From assembly GCF_036325985.1 (NCBI RefSeq), contig NZ_JAUHLI010000004.1, forward strand, positions 1 through 64,000: DNA of 64,000 nt, given 5' to 3'. How positions within the stretch are numbered: position 1 is the first letter of the stretch; every line of letters begins with the position of its first letter. Origin of the DNA: Alkalimonas cellulosilytica (lineage in GTDB: Bacteria; Pseudomonadota; Gammaproteobacteria; Enterobacterales; Alteromonadaceae). The position numbers and the translations under genes are program-made. Below, piece by piece: positions 28,531-37,989 of the stretch. Under the pieces are notes generated by a model. The model had not been told where the DNA came from, searched no databases, and saw nothing but the letters and a program-made list of their open reading frames with translations.

Positions 28531-29526
28531 ATGGCAGCATTTGGTACCGTTTTTATGCCAGAAATGGCAATGGCCCGCTTCAGTGACGGCGCCTGGAGCA
28601 GTGCAGAGATCGCCTCATCCAACAGCATCAGTCTGCATCCGGGCGCGCATGTGCTGCATTACGCCAGCACCTGCTTTGAAGGTTTAAAAGCCTTCCGGCA
28701 TGACGATGGCTCCATCCATCTGTTCCGGATGGATCGCAACGTGGCCCGGATGCAACAAAGCAGTCAGTTGCTGTCTTTACCAGCCTTTGAGGCGCCGATG
28801 CTGGAGCAGATGATCATCGACATCGTGCAGCGTTTTGCTGCCGAAGTACCGGCCCCGCCGGGATCCATGTACATCCGGCCTACGCATATTGGTACCGAAG
28901 CGGCCATCGGCAAAGCGGCGGCACCAACATCGTCATCGCTGCTGTATGTGCTGCTGTCACCGGTCGGTGATTACTTTGCCGGTGGTGCCAAGCCACTGCG
29001 TTTGTTGCTGGAAGAAAATGGTGCCCGCTGTGCGGCCCATATGGGCATGGTCAAAAGCGGTGGCAACTACGCCAGCGCGCTGCAGCCGATTTTAAAAGCC
29101 CGCGCCAGTGTGCAGGCCGATCAGGTGCTGTTCTGCCCAGGCGGCGATGTTCAGGAAACCGGTGCTGCCAACTTCCTGCTGATTGACGGCAATGAAATCA
29201 TTACTAAGGCGCTGGATACCAGCTTCTTGCACGGAGTCACCCGCGATTCTATTTTAACGCTGGCACGTGATCTGGGCATGACAGTCTCAGAGCGCGAACT
29301 AACGGTAGAAGAGCTGCTGGAACGTGCAGCCAAGCCTGGCGCCGAAGCTGCGCTGTCTGGCACAGCAGCCGTGCTGACCCCGGTGGGTACCTTGATCCGT
29401 GGGACTCAGGAGCACCAGGTTGGCAGCGGCGAAGCTGGCCCGATCACCATGAAGCTGCGCCAGGCGCTGAATGCCATTCAATGGGGCAAAGCCGAAGACA
29501 AGCACGGCTGGCTGCGTAAAGTCTAA
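28531..29526 (+). CDS. ilvE: Branched-chain amino acid aminotransferase
   Basis: A 331-residue fold-type IV PLP aminotransferase, transferring amino groups between glutamate and the 2-keto acids of Leu, Ile and Val. It is the longer, eukaryote-like BCAT type: YASTCFEGLKAFRHDDGSI near residue 46, the PLP lysine in VKSGGNYASAL (about residue 173), and the QETGAANFL segment. The start follows AGGAAG, and a canonical terminator follows. It complements the leu genes further along in the window. Confidence 0.93.
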   Translation: MAAFGTVFMPEMAMARFSDGAWSSAEIASSNSISLHPGAHVLHYASTCFEGLKAFRHDDGSIHLFRMDRNVARMQQSSQLLSLPAFEAPMLEQMIIDIVQRFAAEVPAPPGSMYIRPTHIGTEAAIGKAAAPTSSSLLYVLLSPVGDYFAGGAKPLRLLLEENGARCAAHMGMVKSGGNYASALQPILKARASVQADQVLFCPGGDVQETGAANFLLIDGNEIITKALDTSFLHGVTRDSILTLARDLGMTVSERELTVEELLERAAKPGAEAALSGTAAVLTPVGTLIRGTQEHQVGSGEAGPITMKLRQALNAIQWGKAEDKHGWLRKV

Positions 29527-29546
29527 ACCAGCCTACTGCACTAACA

Positions 29547-29568
29547 AAAGGCCCGTTCTCGGGCCTTT
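29547..29568. terminator. Bidirectional intrinsic terminator after ilvE
   Basis: AAAGGCCC-GTTCTC-GGGCCTTT: a perfect 8-bp stem with A- and T-rich flanks, lying between the convergent ilvE and the PH-domain gene pair. It can terminate from both sides. Confidence 0.85.
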
Positions 29569-29598
29569 GTCATTATAGAACACTGATCCAGCCAAGGG

Positions 29599-31170
29599 TT
29601 ACATCCAGCCTTTATTACTGCTTTGCGCCTGATACAGGGCGTCATTGGCGATCTGTTCGGCATCCTCTGCCGGCATGTAAGGAATGCTCAGGCTGCCGGA
29701 GGCAAACACCAACTGCAGATGGCGCAGCCTGGCGCGGCGCATCAGCCAGTGTTGCTGGCGGGCGACTTGCTGCAATTTGTACAGGGGCACGCAGAAATAA
29801 TCCACCCCGATGACGCCGCGGCGCAGGTACAGGTAGTGCTCGTCGGTGGCATAACCAAAGCGGCGCCAGCGCAGCAGCAGGAGTGCCAGCAGCAGCGCAA
29901 AGAGTGGTAACAGCAGATTGGCCAGCAGTGCATCGTCCGGCCGCAGCGCCCACTGGCTGATGCCAAGCGCAGGCAGCCAGAACAGCAGCAGGCTCGGTAA
30001 CACAAAGCGCCAGTTTACCGGCCGAAAGTTTATCTTAGGCAGTTGCTGATCCGGGTAGGCTTCGCTTAGCAGCTGCTGTGCCTCGCGTGGATACAGGGCA
30101 GGTACCATGATTTTGCCATGCTCGGCATGGCTCTGAGCGGCGCTCATTGGTGCCTGCACTTGCTCGTAACGCAGGTTGCAGCGGCCAAAGACTTTATCCA
30201 GCCAGTCCTGCTGCAGCCTGATCCACTGCAAACGGGAAGGTTTCATGCTGATTTCATGCCGGGTCAGCAGGCCGCTGCGGCGGATATAACGATCCTCGCT
30301 GCGTACCAGGGTGAACTGATAATAGCTGAGCACTGAGGCGGCAATGGAAAACAAGGTGATCAGCAGCATAATCAGCATGGTCAAGGCCAGTACGGCCAGT
30401 CCAAGCCAGAACCAGGACTGCTGCTCGGGGTTAAACCAGTGACTAATGTCCAGCCCCAGCCGTTGAAACAGATCACCAAGTATCATGGTCAACTGGTTGT
30501 AAAATGGAGCCGCCAGGCCCAGGGCCAGCATCACCCGGTTGTTGCTGATGCCATAAAGCACCAGATCGCTGACCGAGCGCTGGCAGAGCAGGCGTTCATC
30601 ACTGGTGGTTTTGACGGTCTCTGGCTGCACCGGCTGCTCCGGATCAGCAGTTTGCTGTGGGTTTTGCTGCTGCACAGCATAAATGGCTTGTTGCAACTCG
30701 GTGGCCAGTGCTTTGGGCAAGGCGGCGAGCTGGGCCTCCTGCTGGTTGGAGCCTGCGGTATCCAGTTGCAAACACAGATGCCCGGTGGGTCGGTAATACA
30801 GCGGTTGCTGCAGCCGTACATTCTGGATGCGGCTAAAGGGTAAGTTCAGCTGCTTTTTACGCAGCACGCCAGAGCGGATTTCCACCGTATCGCCGGTGAC
30901 ACGAAAGCGAAAGGCCAGATAACGCAGCAAAGCGATAACCAGCAACAGAGCACCAACCGCCAGCAGTGCCAGCGCAAAATAGCCCGGGTGGCGTTTGATG
31001 CCCTGATAAAACACCAGCAAGGTCGGGGCCAGATAAGCCATATTGCCAAACACGGCCTTGATAAGACGTAAACAAAAGTACAGCAGCGCAATCGGTGACA
31101 CCCGCTGCCATTGCCGCAGGGTCTGCAGCTCGGTTGCTTCAGCCTGGCTGCTAACAGGTTGCTCAGTCAT
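29599..31170 (-). CDS. PH domain-containing membrane protein (YdbT-like)
   Basis: A 523-residue membrane protein with three bacterial PH (bPH_2) repeats, each preceded by a pair of TM helices. PH cores are recognisable at about residues 70-150 (RVTGDTVEIRSGVLRKKQLNLPFSRIQNV), 265-350 (RYIRRSGLLTRHEISMKPSRLQWI) and 425-510. The start ATG 31170 overlaps the upstream gene stop (ATGACTGA); longer upstream readings are not credible. The YdbS/YdbT pair is widespread, with no established molecular role. Confidence 0.82.
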   Translation of the reverse strand: MTEQPVSSQAEATELQTLRQWQRVSPIALLYFCLRLIKAVFGNMAYLAPTLLVFYQGIKRHPGYFALALLAVGALLLVIALLRYLAFRFRVTGDTVEIRSGVLRKKQLNLPFSRIQNVRLQQPLYYRPTGHLCLQLDTAGSNQQEAQLAALPKALATELQQAIYAVQQQNPQQTADPEQPVQPETVKTTSDERLLCQRSVSDLVLYGISNNRVMLALGLAAPFYNQLTMILGDLFQRLGLDISHWFNPEQQSWFWLGLAVLALTMLIMLLITLFSIAASVLSYYQFTLVRSEDRYIRRSGLLTRHEISMKPSRLQWIRLQQDWLDKVFGRCNLRYEQVQAPMSAAQSHAEHGKIMVPALYPREAQQLLSEAYPDQQLPKINFRPVNWRFVLPSLLLFWLPALGISQWALRPDDALLANLLLPLFALLLALLLLRWRRFGYATDEHYLYLRRGVIGVDYFCVPLYKLQQVARQQHWLMRRARLRHLQLVFASGSLSIPYMPAEDAEQIANDALYQAQSSNKGWM

Positions 31171-31705
31171 GCTGACGACTACTCTTGTGCTGCAGAATAA
31201 ACTGGCGGATTTTCTTTGCATCCGCCACAGGTAAGCCCGGGATTTCAAACGTATGCAGGGCGCCGCCAGCACTGAACACCTGCAAGGTCGCCAGCCCGGC
31301 CCGGCGTTCAATCGGACCGCGCTTTAGTTCAATGTGCTGAATGCGCAAAATCGGCTGAGTGACACTTTTCTCAAACCAAAGCCCGCTGTGAAAACTCAAA
31401 TCGTGTTCACGCAGGGCATAACGCTTGCGAGGAAAGGCCAGAAAACAATACAAGGTGACCCACAAGCTGCCGGCAATCAGCAAGCCGGCAAAAGCCAGCA
31501 GGATTTGTTGGTTGTGCTCACTTGGCTGCCAGAACGGTTGCAACCAGAAGGCCAGGGTTAGTAGAAGCAGCAACAGGCTGGTTGCGCTGTTCAGCCACAG
31601 GTTTAAACGGCTGTAGCGGGGCGATAACGGCTGCCAGTCCAGCTGCTCCAGAGCGGGTAACTGATTAGGGGCAACAGAGCTATTGTGAAAGGGCACGGTT
31701 TCCAT
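31163..31705 (-). CDS. PH domain-containing membrane protein (YdbS-like)
   Basis: A 180-residue protein with two TM helices (about residues 38-58 and 68-90) and one bPH_2 domain (ALREHDLSFHSGLWFEKSVTQPILRIQHIEL). It is translationally coupled to the larger three-repeat partner downstream on the same strand (8-bp overlap), so the two probably work together in the membrane. Confidence 0.82.
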   Translation of the reverse strand: METVPFHNSSVAPNQLPALEQLDWQPLSPRYSRLNLWLNSATSLLLLLLTLAFWLQPFWQPSEHNQQILLAFAGLLIAGSLWVTLYCFLAFPRKRYALREHDLSFHSGLWFEKSVTQPILRIQHIELKRGPIERRAGLATLQVFSAGGALHTFEIPGLPVADAKKIRQFILQHKSSRQHD

Positions 31706-31853
31706 AGGGCTGTGTTCTTGATCACCAACTGTAAGCAGAATGGTAACTGATTTTATGGCCAGCGCCTATGGGCTTTTACGGCTCAGGGGCATCCGCAGCA
31801 CCGCCAGCATGGCTATCCGAGCAGCGCAATGCTGGTGGCGGCAGAACAGGAGC

Positions 31854-32375
31854 TCACTGCTCGGTGGTGATGTAAGGGCGGATCAGCTGAAACAATTCAC
31901 GAAAGGCTTTTGGCGGCTGCTGTTTCTGCTGCTCTTTTTGCGCCTGACGGATCAGCTGACGCAGCTGCTGCACGTCCACCTCCGGGTACTCGGCAACAAA
32001 GGCGGTGACGGCATCTTTTTCTGCCAGCAGGCGATCGCGCCATTGTTCCACCAGATGAAACTTGCGGGTAGCCGCCTGGTTGGTATTGCGGATCAGCGCC
32101 AGCGCCTGCTCAATCGGTTCGATATCCCGGCTGCGCATTAAACGGCCAATAAACTGGATATGGCGACGCAGGGCTTCGCGCTTGCTCGATAGCTTGTCGG
32201 CCAGCAGCAAGGCATCTTTCAATTCGTCGTCCATCGGTACTTTGGCACGGGAGGCCGGTGCCAGCGCCACCAGCTCTTCACCCAGCTTCTGCAAGGCTTC
32301 CATTTCGCGCTTTACCTGGCTTTTGCTCTTCAGCTCTTCGTCTTCATCCCAGTCGCCGTGGAGAAATTCTGTCAT
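31854..32375 (-). CDS. darP: Ribosome biogenesis factor DarP (YjgA, DUF615)
   Basis: A 173-residue cytoplasmic protein, all-helical and highly charged, with the family's opening pattern (acidic stretch then KSKSQVKREMEALQKLGEELVAL). DarP binds late 50S precursors in E. coli. It is divergent from pmbA with a 106-bp shared upstream region, an arrangement common in gammaproteobacteria. Confidence 0.93.
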   Translation of the reverse strand: MTEFLHGDWDEDEELKSKSQVKREMEALQKLGEELVALAPASRAKVPMDDELKDALLLADKLSSKREALRRHIQFIGRLMRSRDIEPIEQALALIRNTNQAATRKFHLVEQWRDRLLAEKDAVTAFVAEYPEVDVQQLRQLIRQAQKEQQKQQPPKAFRELFQLIRPYITTEQ

Positions 32376-32481
32376 CTTGTCACTTATCTGAGTACACTAT
32401 ATGCCATCATTATAACGTATCGCGGTGGGAAAGAGCAGCGCCTTGCAACGAGCGAGCTCTTTATTGCAATAACGAGGGGCT

Positions 32482-33840
32482 ATGCAAGCATCACAGCAGC
32501 ACATACAGCAAGATATCCAGCAGGAAATTGCGGAAGTCAAAGAAGCGGTCAGCCAGGTGCTGGCGCATGCCAAACAGCTGGGCGCCAGCAGCGCTGAGGC
32601 GTCGATGAGCCGCACCCGTGGTCTGAGTGTCGAAACGCGCCATGGCGAGGTGGAAACACTGGAGTTTAATCAGGATGGTGGCCTTGGCATCAGTTTGTAC
32701 TTTGGTCAGCGCAAAGGTTCGGCGTCTACCGCTGATCTCAGCCCGCAAGCCCTGAAGCGTGCGGTCGAAGCTGCGGTCGATATCGCCCGCTATACCTCCG
32801 AAGACCCATGTGCCGGCGTAGCCGAAGCTGCCTGGCTGGAGTTTAACCCGCCAGAGCTGGATTTGTTTCACCCGCACCAGGTGGATACCACTGAGGCGAT
32901 TGCCAGTTGCGCCCGTGCCGAGCAGGCCGCTTTTGATTACGACAGCCGTATTGTCAATTCCGAAGGAGCGTCGTTTTCATCGCATCAGGGCATCAAGGTC
33001 TATGGCAACAGCCATGGCCAGTTGGTGGGGTATCCCAGCAGCCGGCATAGCATCAGCTGTGTGATGATCGGTAAAACCGAGCAGGACATGCAGCGCGATT
33101 ACAGCTACAGCGTGCACCGCGACTTTGCCAAATTGCTCAGCCCGGAGCAGGTTGGTCGTGAAGCTGCCGAGGAAACCGTTGCCCGGCTGGATGCGCGCCA
33201 GGTGCCTACCGAGAAGGTACCAGTGATTTTCCGCGCGGATATCGCCAGCAGCTTGTTTGGCCATCTGGTCAGTGCCATCAGCGGTGGCAGCATCTACCGT
33301 CAGTCCAGCTTCTTGCTGGATAAGTTAGGCCAGCGTATTTTCCCAGAGCATCTGAACATCATCGAGCGGCCTCATCTGCGGCAGGGGCTGGCCTCCAGTC
33401 CTTTTGATGCGGAAGGGGTGAAAACCCGTGATTTAGCCGTGATTGAGCAGGGCGTACTGTCCAGCTGGTTGCTGACCAGTTACTCGGCCCGCAAACTGGG
33501 CTTGGCCAGTACCGGCCATGCCGGCGGCATTCATAACTGGCTGGTGCAGCATGGCGAGCAGGATTTAGCCGCCCTTTGTCAGCAAATGGGACGTGGCCTG
33601 CTGGTGACCGAACTGATGGGCCAGGGAGTGAATACCGTTACCGGCGATTACTCACGCGGTGCTGCAGGTTTCTGGGTCGAAAACGGTGAAATTCAGTTCC
33701 CGGTAGCTGAAGTGACCATTGCCGGTAATCTGAACGAGATGTTTCAGCGCATTGTCGCCATCGGTAAGGATGTGGATGTACGCGGCGGCGTGCAAACCGG
33801 TTCGGTGTTGATAGAGTCAATGCAGCTGGCTGGTCATTAA
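32482..33840 (+). CDS. pmbA: Metalloprotease PmbA (TldE)
   Basis: A 452-residue non-zinc partner of TldD. Characteristic segments are ASSAEASMSRTRGLSVETRHGEVETLEF near the N-terminus and TGDYSRGAAGFWVENGEIQFPVAEVTIAGNL near the C-terminus. The start follows GAGGGG. tldD is in the same window, consistent with a functional heterodimer. Confidence 0.96.
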   Translation: MQASQQHIQQDIQQEIAEVKEAVSQVLAHAKQLGASSAEASMSRTRGLSVETRHGEVETLEFNQDGGLGISLYFGQRKGSASTADLSPQALKRAVEAAVDIARYTSEDPCAGVAEAAWLEFNPPELDLFHPHQVDTTEAIASCARAEQAAFDYDSRIVNSEGASFSSHQGIKVYGNSHGQLVGYPSSRHSISCVMIGKTEQDMQRDYSYSVHRDFAKLLSPEQVGREAAEETVARLDARQVPTEKVPVIFRADIASSLFGHLVSAISGGSIYRQSSFLLDKLGQRIFPEHLNIIERPHLRQGLASSPFDAEGVKTRDLAVIEQGVLSSWLLTSYSARKLGLASTGHAGGIHNWLVQHGEQDLAALCQQMGRGLLVTELMGQGVNTVTGDYSRGAAGFWVENGEIQFPVAEVTIAGNLNEMFQRIVAIGKDVDVRGGVQTGSVLIESMQLAGH

Positions 33841-33858
33841 CCGTGACTCTGCGAAACA

Positions 33859-33880
33859 CAGGCCCGCGTGAGCGGGCCTG
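33859..33880. terminator. GC-rich hairpin between pmbA and the CBS gene
   Basis: CAGGCCCGC-GTGA-GCGGGCCTG forms a 9-bp stem with a tetraloop between convergent genes. There is no clear U-tract on either side, so it is a candidate factor-assisted terminator. Confidence 0.5.
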
Positions 33881-33910
33881 CTGCTGGCTATCCCGCTAGC
33901 TGCTGACAGC

Positions 33911-34471
33911 TCAGGCCAGTACCGAGTCAAACAACTGCAAAAAGGTCGGCGCTGGCGTGACTTTCAGTGGCAGCTGCAAGCGCTTGGCGATGGCTTCACT
34001 GCTCAGCACACCACGGATCTGATGGTTGTCGCGATCCAGTACCAAACAGAAAGCCTCGCCTTCGCGCTGTAAGGTACTCAGCACATCGCCTATCTTGCTG
34101 TGCAGTAAGTCCTGGTAGGCCAGCGCTTTTAACCGGCTGCGTGGCAGCATCAGATCCCGCACGGTGATTTCATCGCGGGCTTCGCCCATCACCACCCGGC
34201 GCATAATGCTTTGCGCCGATAATTGCTGTGGGCTAATCAGCCCAACCAACTCTTCATCGGTATCCACCACCAGCTTGAGTGTGCTGTGTTCACGCTCCAG
34301 CATCATCAATGCTTCGGTGGCCAGGGTTTCGGCTTCCAGCAAACTTGGCTGGTGCTGCTGAAAGTCGGTCAGCCACTGGATAGCGGCAGTGCCAAGCTCT
34401 TGCTGATGGCATTCATTGGGTTGCACCAGATGATCAAAGGCATCCAGTGGGTAAAGGGTCAGGTGTTTCAT
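33911..34471 (-). CDS. CBS domain protein
   Basis: A 186-residue cytoplasmic protein carrying a CBS pair (about residues 55-115 and 125-180). Segments include LKLVVDTDEELVGLISPQQL and CLVLDRDNHQIRGVLSSEAIAKRL. CBS pairs bind adenosyl nucleotides and sense energy status. ATG 34471 is chosen because GGAGG sits 8 nt upstream; a TTG two codons earlier is too close to it. No effector domain is attached, so its target is unknown. Confidence 0.78.
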   Translation of the reverse strand: MKHLTLYPLDAFDHLVQPNECHQQELGTAAIQWLTDFQQHQPSLLEAETLATEALMMLEREHSTLKLVVDTDEELVGLISPQQLSAQSIMRRVVMGEARDEITVRDLMLPRSRLKALAYQDLLHSKIGDVLSTLQREGEAFCLVLDRDNHQIRGVLSSEAIAKRLQLPLKVTPAPTFLQLFDSVLA

Positions 34472-34554
34472 GGTCAATCCTCCGCAGCAGCCGGATAGGC
34501 TGATGCAACAAAGCAGTTAGGCTCCAAGGTCGGAGCAAAAAAATGACTGTTGTG

Positions 34555-34857
34555 TTAGCAGGATAAAACCGGTGGGGCTCGGGCAGGATTGGCATTGCGA
34601 ACTGCGACCGGTTCAGCGGTAGTGGTCGGGGTAGCTATCCGGTGAAGGCTGGCTAGTTGCTGTGGCTGGGTACTTGTGGTGGTCGCATCATGGTCATCCG
34701 GCGACTCTGTATGCTGTACCCAATCGCTGCTGTGTTGCAGTAGCGCAGCAATGCTGTCCTGCTGCGGCAGGACCGAGGCTTCGCTACTGGCATAAGGCTG
34801 CGACTGGCTAAAGCCAGTGACCAGCAACAACAACCAGAGTGAACGGAACAGCTGCAT
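34555..34857 (-). CDS. Small secreted protein of unknown function
   Basis: A 100-residue protein starting at ATG 34857 behind GTGGAACC, with a signal peptide (MQLFRSLWLLLLVTGFSQS). The mature part is polar, Ser/Thr/Gln/Asp-rich and without cysteines or a recognisable fold. It lies between the CBS gene and a small membrane protein, all on the minus strand. No family was recognised. Confidence 0.5.
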   Translation of the reverse strand: MQLFRSLWLLLLVTGFSQSQPYASSEASVLPQQDSIAALLQHSSDWVQHTESPDDHDATTTSTQPQQLASLHRIATPTTTAEPVAVRNANPARAPPVLSC

Positions 34858-35023
34858 CAAGGTTCCACAAAAAAGCGAATGACAAGTCCTAAGATGGCGC
34901 CAGGCTCGGGAAAATGCAAGAGGAACTCTTAAAAAAAGCAGCGGTTTGTGCTAACTGGCAACTGGCGCTGCACCTTAAAGCTGTAAGCCGCAAGCTGTGG
35001 CCTGCGGCTCTGGTGGTGGTTGC

Positions 35024-35164
35024 TTACTTCGTTGCCTGTTCGTCGTGGTCAATTTTGTACAGAAAGTACACCGCATAAAAGATGCAGAGGCCAATCACAA
35101 TGGCGAGGCCAGTAAAGGAAATAAAGATCACCGGATCGGATATAAATTCTTGCCACAGGTTCAT
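35024..35164 (-). CDS. DUF3149-like small membrane protein
   Basis: A 46-residue protein, MNLWQEFISDPVIFISFTGL followed by a hydrophobic stretch to about residue 37 and a polar tail KIDHDEQATK. The opening (xLWxEFxSDPV) and single TM helix match the DUF3149 family of tiny membrane proteins in Alteromonadales. A GGAGGAG sequence lies just upstream on the minus strand. The gene falls below common ORF length cut-offs. Function unknown. Confidence 0.68.
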   Translation of the reverse strand: MNLWQEFISDPVIFISFTGLAIVIGLCIFYAVYFLYKIDHDEQATK

Positions 35165-35269
35165 GGGATGCTCCTCCTGTCTGATAACTGCACTCAGTGT
35201 AGAAGCAAGTGGTTGGATAAAAACTGACCTGGATCAAGCTTTGCGGTGGCTGTGACAGCCAAGCTGTGG

Positions 35270-35722
35270 TTAGCGAGCCTGGCTTTGACGCAGATCAAAT
35301 AATGTCTGCTGCCAGCGCTCAGTTGACGGGGCCAGCTGCGTCAGATAGTCACGGATCAAATCGGCAGCTTTACCGGCTGTGGGTTCTGGCAAGGCCGCGA
35401 GTAGAGCTTGCTGCTCCAGTTGCTCTGCGGCCAGCTCGGCTTGCAGCAGGGCGACTTTGATGGTTGGTTGCTCACTTAACTGGCGGCGTAATTGGCGAAT
35501 CGGCAGGGTGACCTGCTGATGGACAGGCTGTACCGCCTGGTGCAGCCGGGTTATCTCTGTTGCAGACCAGTGCCAGCGATGTTGCTCTGCATAAAGCAAC
35601 AGCAGCAGTACATTGACATTGGCACCTACATCATCCTGTAATCTCAGTAAAGGCTGTTGCAGGCCTGGATAGTGCTCAAGGCAAAACTGCCAAAACTGTT
35701 CGCTGCTTGGTAGCTTAACCAT
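35270..35722 (-). CDS. TIGR02444 family protein
   Basis: A 150-residue helical cytoplasmic protein, with family marks FWQFCLEHYPGLQQPLLRLQDDVGANVNVLLLLLYAEQ. Start ATG 35722 overlaps the yheS stop by 8 bp (ATGGTTAA), indicating coupling to the ABC-F gene. This pairing with yheS is common in gammaproteobacteria; the function is not established. Confidence 0.8.
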   Translation of the reverse strand: MVKLPSSEQFWQFCLEHYPGLQQPLLRLQDDVGANVNVLLLLLYAEQHRWHWSATEITRLHQAVQPVHQQVTLPIRQLRRQLSEQPTIKVALLQAELAAEQLEQQALLAALPEPTAGKAADLIRDYLTQLAPSTERWQQTLFDLRQSQAR

Positions 35723-37625
35723 GTTGCTGCCAGAACGCCTGTTCGGTTTGCTCCAGCTCATCCTGCAGCAAGAACCAGTCTTCTTCCACCTGAGCCAGGG
35801 TTTTGCTGGCATTGGCCTGTTCGGCCAGTCGTTCGGTCAGCTCAGCTTTACGCGTAGCTTCGTACAGTTCTGGCTCTGCCAGTAGTTGCTCCAGCTCAGT
35901 CAGTCGGGCCGTTAACTGCTCTTGTTGGGTCTCGGCCTGCTCCAGTTTTTTCTTCAGAGGCCTAAGCAAATTACGCAGTTCGGCTTCGAGGCGCTTTTGA
36001 TCTTTGCGCTGGTTGGCACTGTCGCTTTTGGCCGAGGTTGATGCGGCCTGGCTGCTTTGTTTGCGGCTGTCTTGCTGCAGCCATTGGTAGTAATCCTGCA
36101 AATCTCCGGCAAAAGGGGCTACCTTGCCATCGGCCACCAGATAAAACTCATCGGTGGTGCTGGTCAGCAAGTGGCGATCGTGCGACACCACCACGATGGC
36201 GCCTTCAAAGTCCTGCAATGCCATCACGATGGCTTCGCGCATATCCAGATCCAGGTGGTTGGTTGGCTCATCCAGCAGCAGTAAGTTGGGGCGTTGGTAC
36301 ACCAGCAAAGCCAATACCAGCCGGGCTTTTTCACCACCGGAAAATGGTGCACAGGGCTCCAGCGCCTTATCACCATGAAAACCAAAGCCACCCAGAAAAT
36401 CACGCAGGCTTTGCTCGCTGGCCGCTGGGTCTAGTCGTTGCAATTGCAGCAGGGCTGAGTCGCTTGGGCGCAGCGTTTCCAGTTGATGCTGGGCAAAATA
36501 ACCCAGACTGATGCCGCTGGCGGTCCAGAGTTCACCGGCCTGGGCCGGCAGATTGCCTGCCAGGTGTTTGATCAGCGTCGATTTACCGGCGCCGTTACGG
36601 CCCAATAAGCCAATGCGGCTGCCTGGCAGCAACTGAAAATTGATGTTGTGCAAAATGGTGTGATTGCCATAGCCCAGCTGCACTTTTTCCAGCTTCAGCA
36701 ATGGGTTTGGCAAAGCCTTGGGTGGTCGAAAGGCAAAGCTGAAGGGCGAGTCGACATGGGCCGGTGCCAGCATCGTCATGCGCTCTAAGGCTTTCACCCG
36801 GCTTTGTGCTTGCTTGGCCTTCGAGGCTTTGGCTTTAAAGCGGTCGATAAACTGCTGCAAATGCGCCACTTGCTGCTGCTGTTTCTCGAACATGGATTGC
36901 TGCTGAGCCAGCCGCTCGGCGCGTTGGCGCTCAAACTGGCTGTAATTGCCCTTGTACAGTTGCACTTGTTGGCGTTCAATGTGAATAATGCTGTCAGTGA
37001 CGGCATCCAGAAAGTCGCGGTCGTGACTGATCAGCAATAAGGTGCCATCGTAGCTTTGCAGGTATTTTTCCAGCCAGAGCACGGCATCCAAATCCAGGTG
37101 GTTGGTGGGCTCATCCAGCAGCAACAGCTGCGAGGGTTTCATCAACGCCTTAGCCAGATTGAGCCGCATGCGCCAGCCACCGGAAAAGGATTTCACCGCC
37201 TGTTGCTGCATGGTGCCATCAAAGCCCAGGCCTGCCAGCAGAATGCCGGCTTTGGCTTCGGCGCTGTAGCCACCCAGTTGTTCAATCTGCTGGTGCGCTT
37301 TGGCCAGCTGCTCACCGTCACCGCCTTGTTTCAATAACTGCAACAAAGGGTAGAGCACTTCATCGCCCTGCAACACATAATCCATCGCCGGGCAGTCCAA
37401 TGCCGGCGTTTCCTGCGCCACCGTCGATATGGCCCAGCTGGCCGGAATGCTCAGCTCTCCGGCATCGGGTGCCAGCTGGCCCAAAAAGCAGGCAAACAAG
37501 GAGGACTTACCGCAGCCATTGGCACCAATAATGCCGATTTTCTGGCCAGGGAAGATGGTCAGGTTGGCATCGCTGAACAGGGCTTTGCTGCCACGGCGTA
37601 GTTCAAGGTGTTGCAGTTGGATCAT
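35715..37625 (-). CDS. yheS: ABC-F family ribosome-associated ATPase YheS
   Basis: A 636-residue soluble protein with two ABC modules and no TM domain. Walker A GANGCGKSS (about residue 35) and GRNGAGKST (about 345); signatures FSGGWRMRLNLAKAL and FSGGEKARLVLALL; DEPTNHLDLD twice. A coiled-coil tail lies at about 530-630. ABC-F proteins act at the ribosomal E site on stalled or initiating ribosomes. Start ATG 37625 (MIQLQHLELRRG) fits the family; the upstream in-frame ATG is spurious. Confidence 0.94.
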   Translation of the reverse strand: MIQLQHLELRRGSKALFSDANLTIFPGQKIGIIGANGCGKSSLFACFLGQLAPDAGELSIPASWAISTVAQETPALDCPAMDYVLQGDEVLYPLLQLLKQGGDGEQLAKAHQQIEQLGGYSAEAKAGILLAGLGFDGTMQQQAVKSFSGGWRMRLNLAKALMKPSQLLLLDEPTNHLDLDAVLWLEKYLQSYDGTLLLISHDRDFLDAVTDSIIHIERQQVQLYKGNYSQFERQRAERLAQQQSMFEKQQQQVAHLQQFIDRFKAKASKAKQAQSRVKALERMTMLAPAHVDSPFSFAFRPPKALPNPLLKLEKVQLGYGNHTILHNINFQLLPGSRIGLLGRNGAGKSTLIKHLAGNLPAQAGELWTASGISLGYFAQHQLETLRPSDSALLQLQRLDPAASEQSLRDFLGGFGFHGDKALEPCAPFSGGEKARLVLALLVYQRPNLLLLDEPTNHLDLDMREAIVMALQDFEGAIVVVSHDRHLLTSTTDEFYLVADGKVAPFAGDLQDYYQWLQQDSRKQSSQAASTSAKSDSANQRKDQKRLEAELRNLLRPLKKKLEQAETQQEQLTARLTELEQLLAEPELYEATRKAELTERLAEQANASKTLAQVEEDWFLLQDELEQTEQAFWQQHG

Positions 37626-37767
37626 GAAAGCATCTCGGTTGCGGGCTGGCACAAAGCAGGCAGTATACCCGAAGAAGAGGCTGCTCAGCGAGTACAGTGG
37701 GTGAGACTACTGATCATTTCAGTGGTCACTGATGTATAATGGGCAGAGTTCACTGATCGAGATTTTT

Positions 37768-37974
37768 ATGAATACCCGCAAGAAAAAGCGCTTTATCGCC
37801 GGCGCAGCCTGTCCCAAATGCCATGCCATGGACAGCATGATGCTGTTTTTAGAGCACAATGTAGAAAAGGTGGAATGCGTGCAGTGCGGCTACCAGATGA
37901 CGCAGCCGGATGCCGAGGTAAGCAAAGCGGCGCGTGCCAGTGAGCAGCTGATCGGGGTGTTTAAACCGGAATAA
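37768..37974 (+). CDS. yheV: YheV family zinc-ribbon protein
   Basis: A 68-residue protein, MNTRKKKRFIAGAACPKCHAMDSM, with two CxxC pairs (CPKC and CVQC) forming a probable zinc ribbon. Divergent from yheS and next to slyX, as in related genomes. It starts at ATG 37768; the upstream ATG at 37732 lacks support. Function not known. Confidence 0.88.
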   Translation: MNTRKKKRFIAGAACPKCHAMDSMMLFLEHNVEKVECVQCGYQMTQPDAEVSKAARASEQLIGVFKPE

Positions 37975-37989
37975 CCGGCTAATGCCGCA

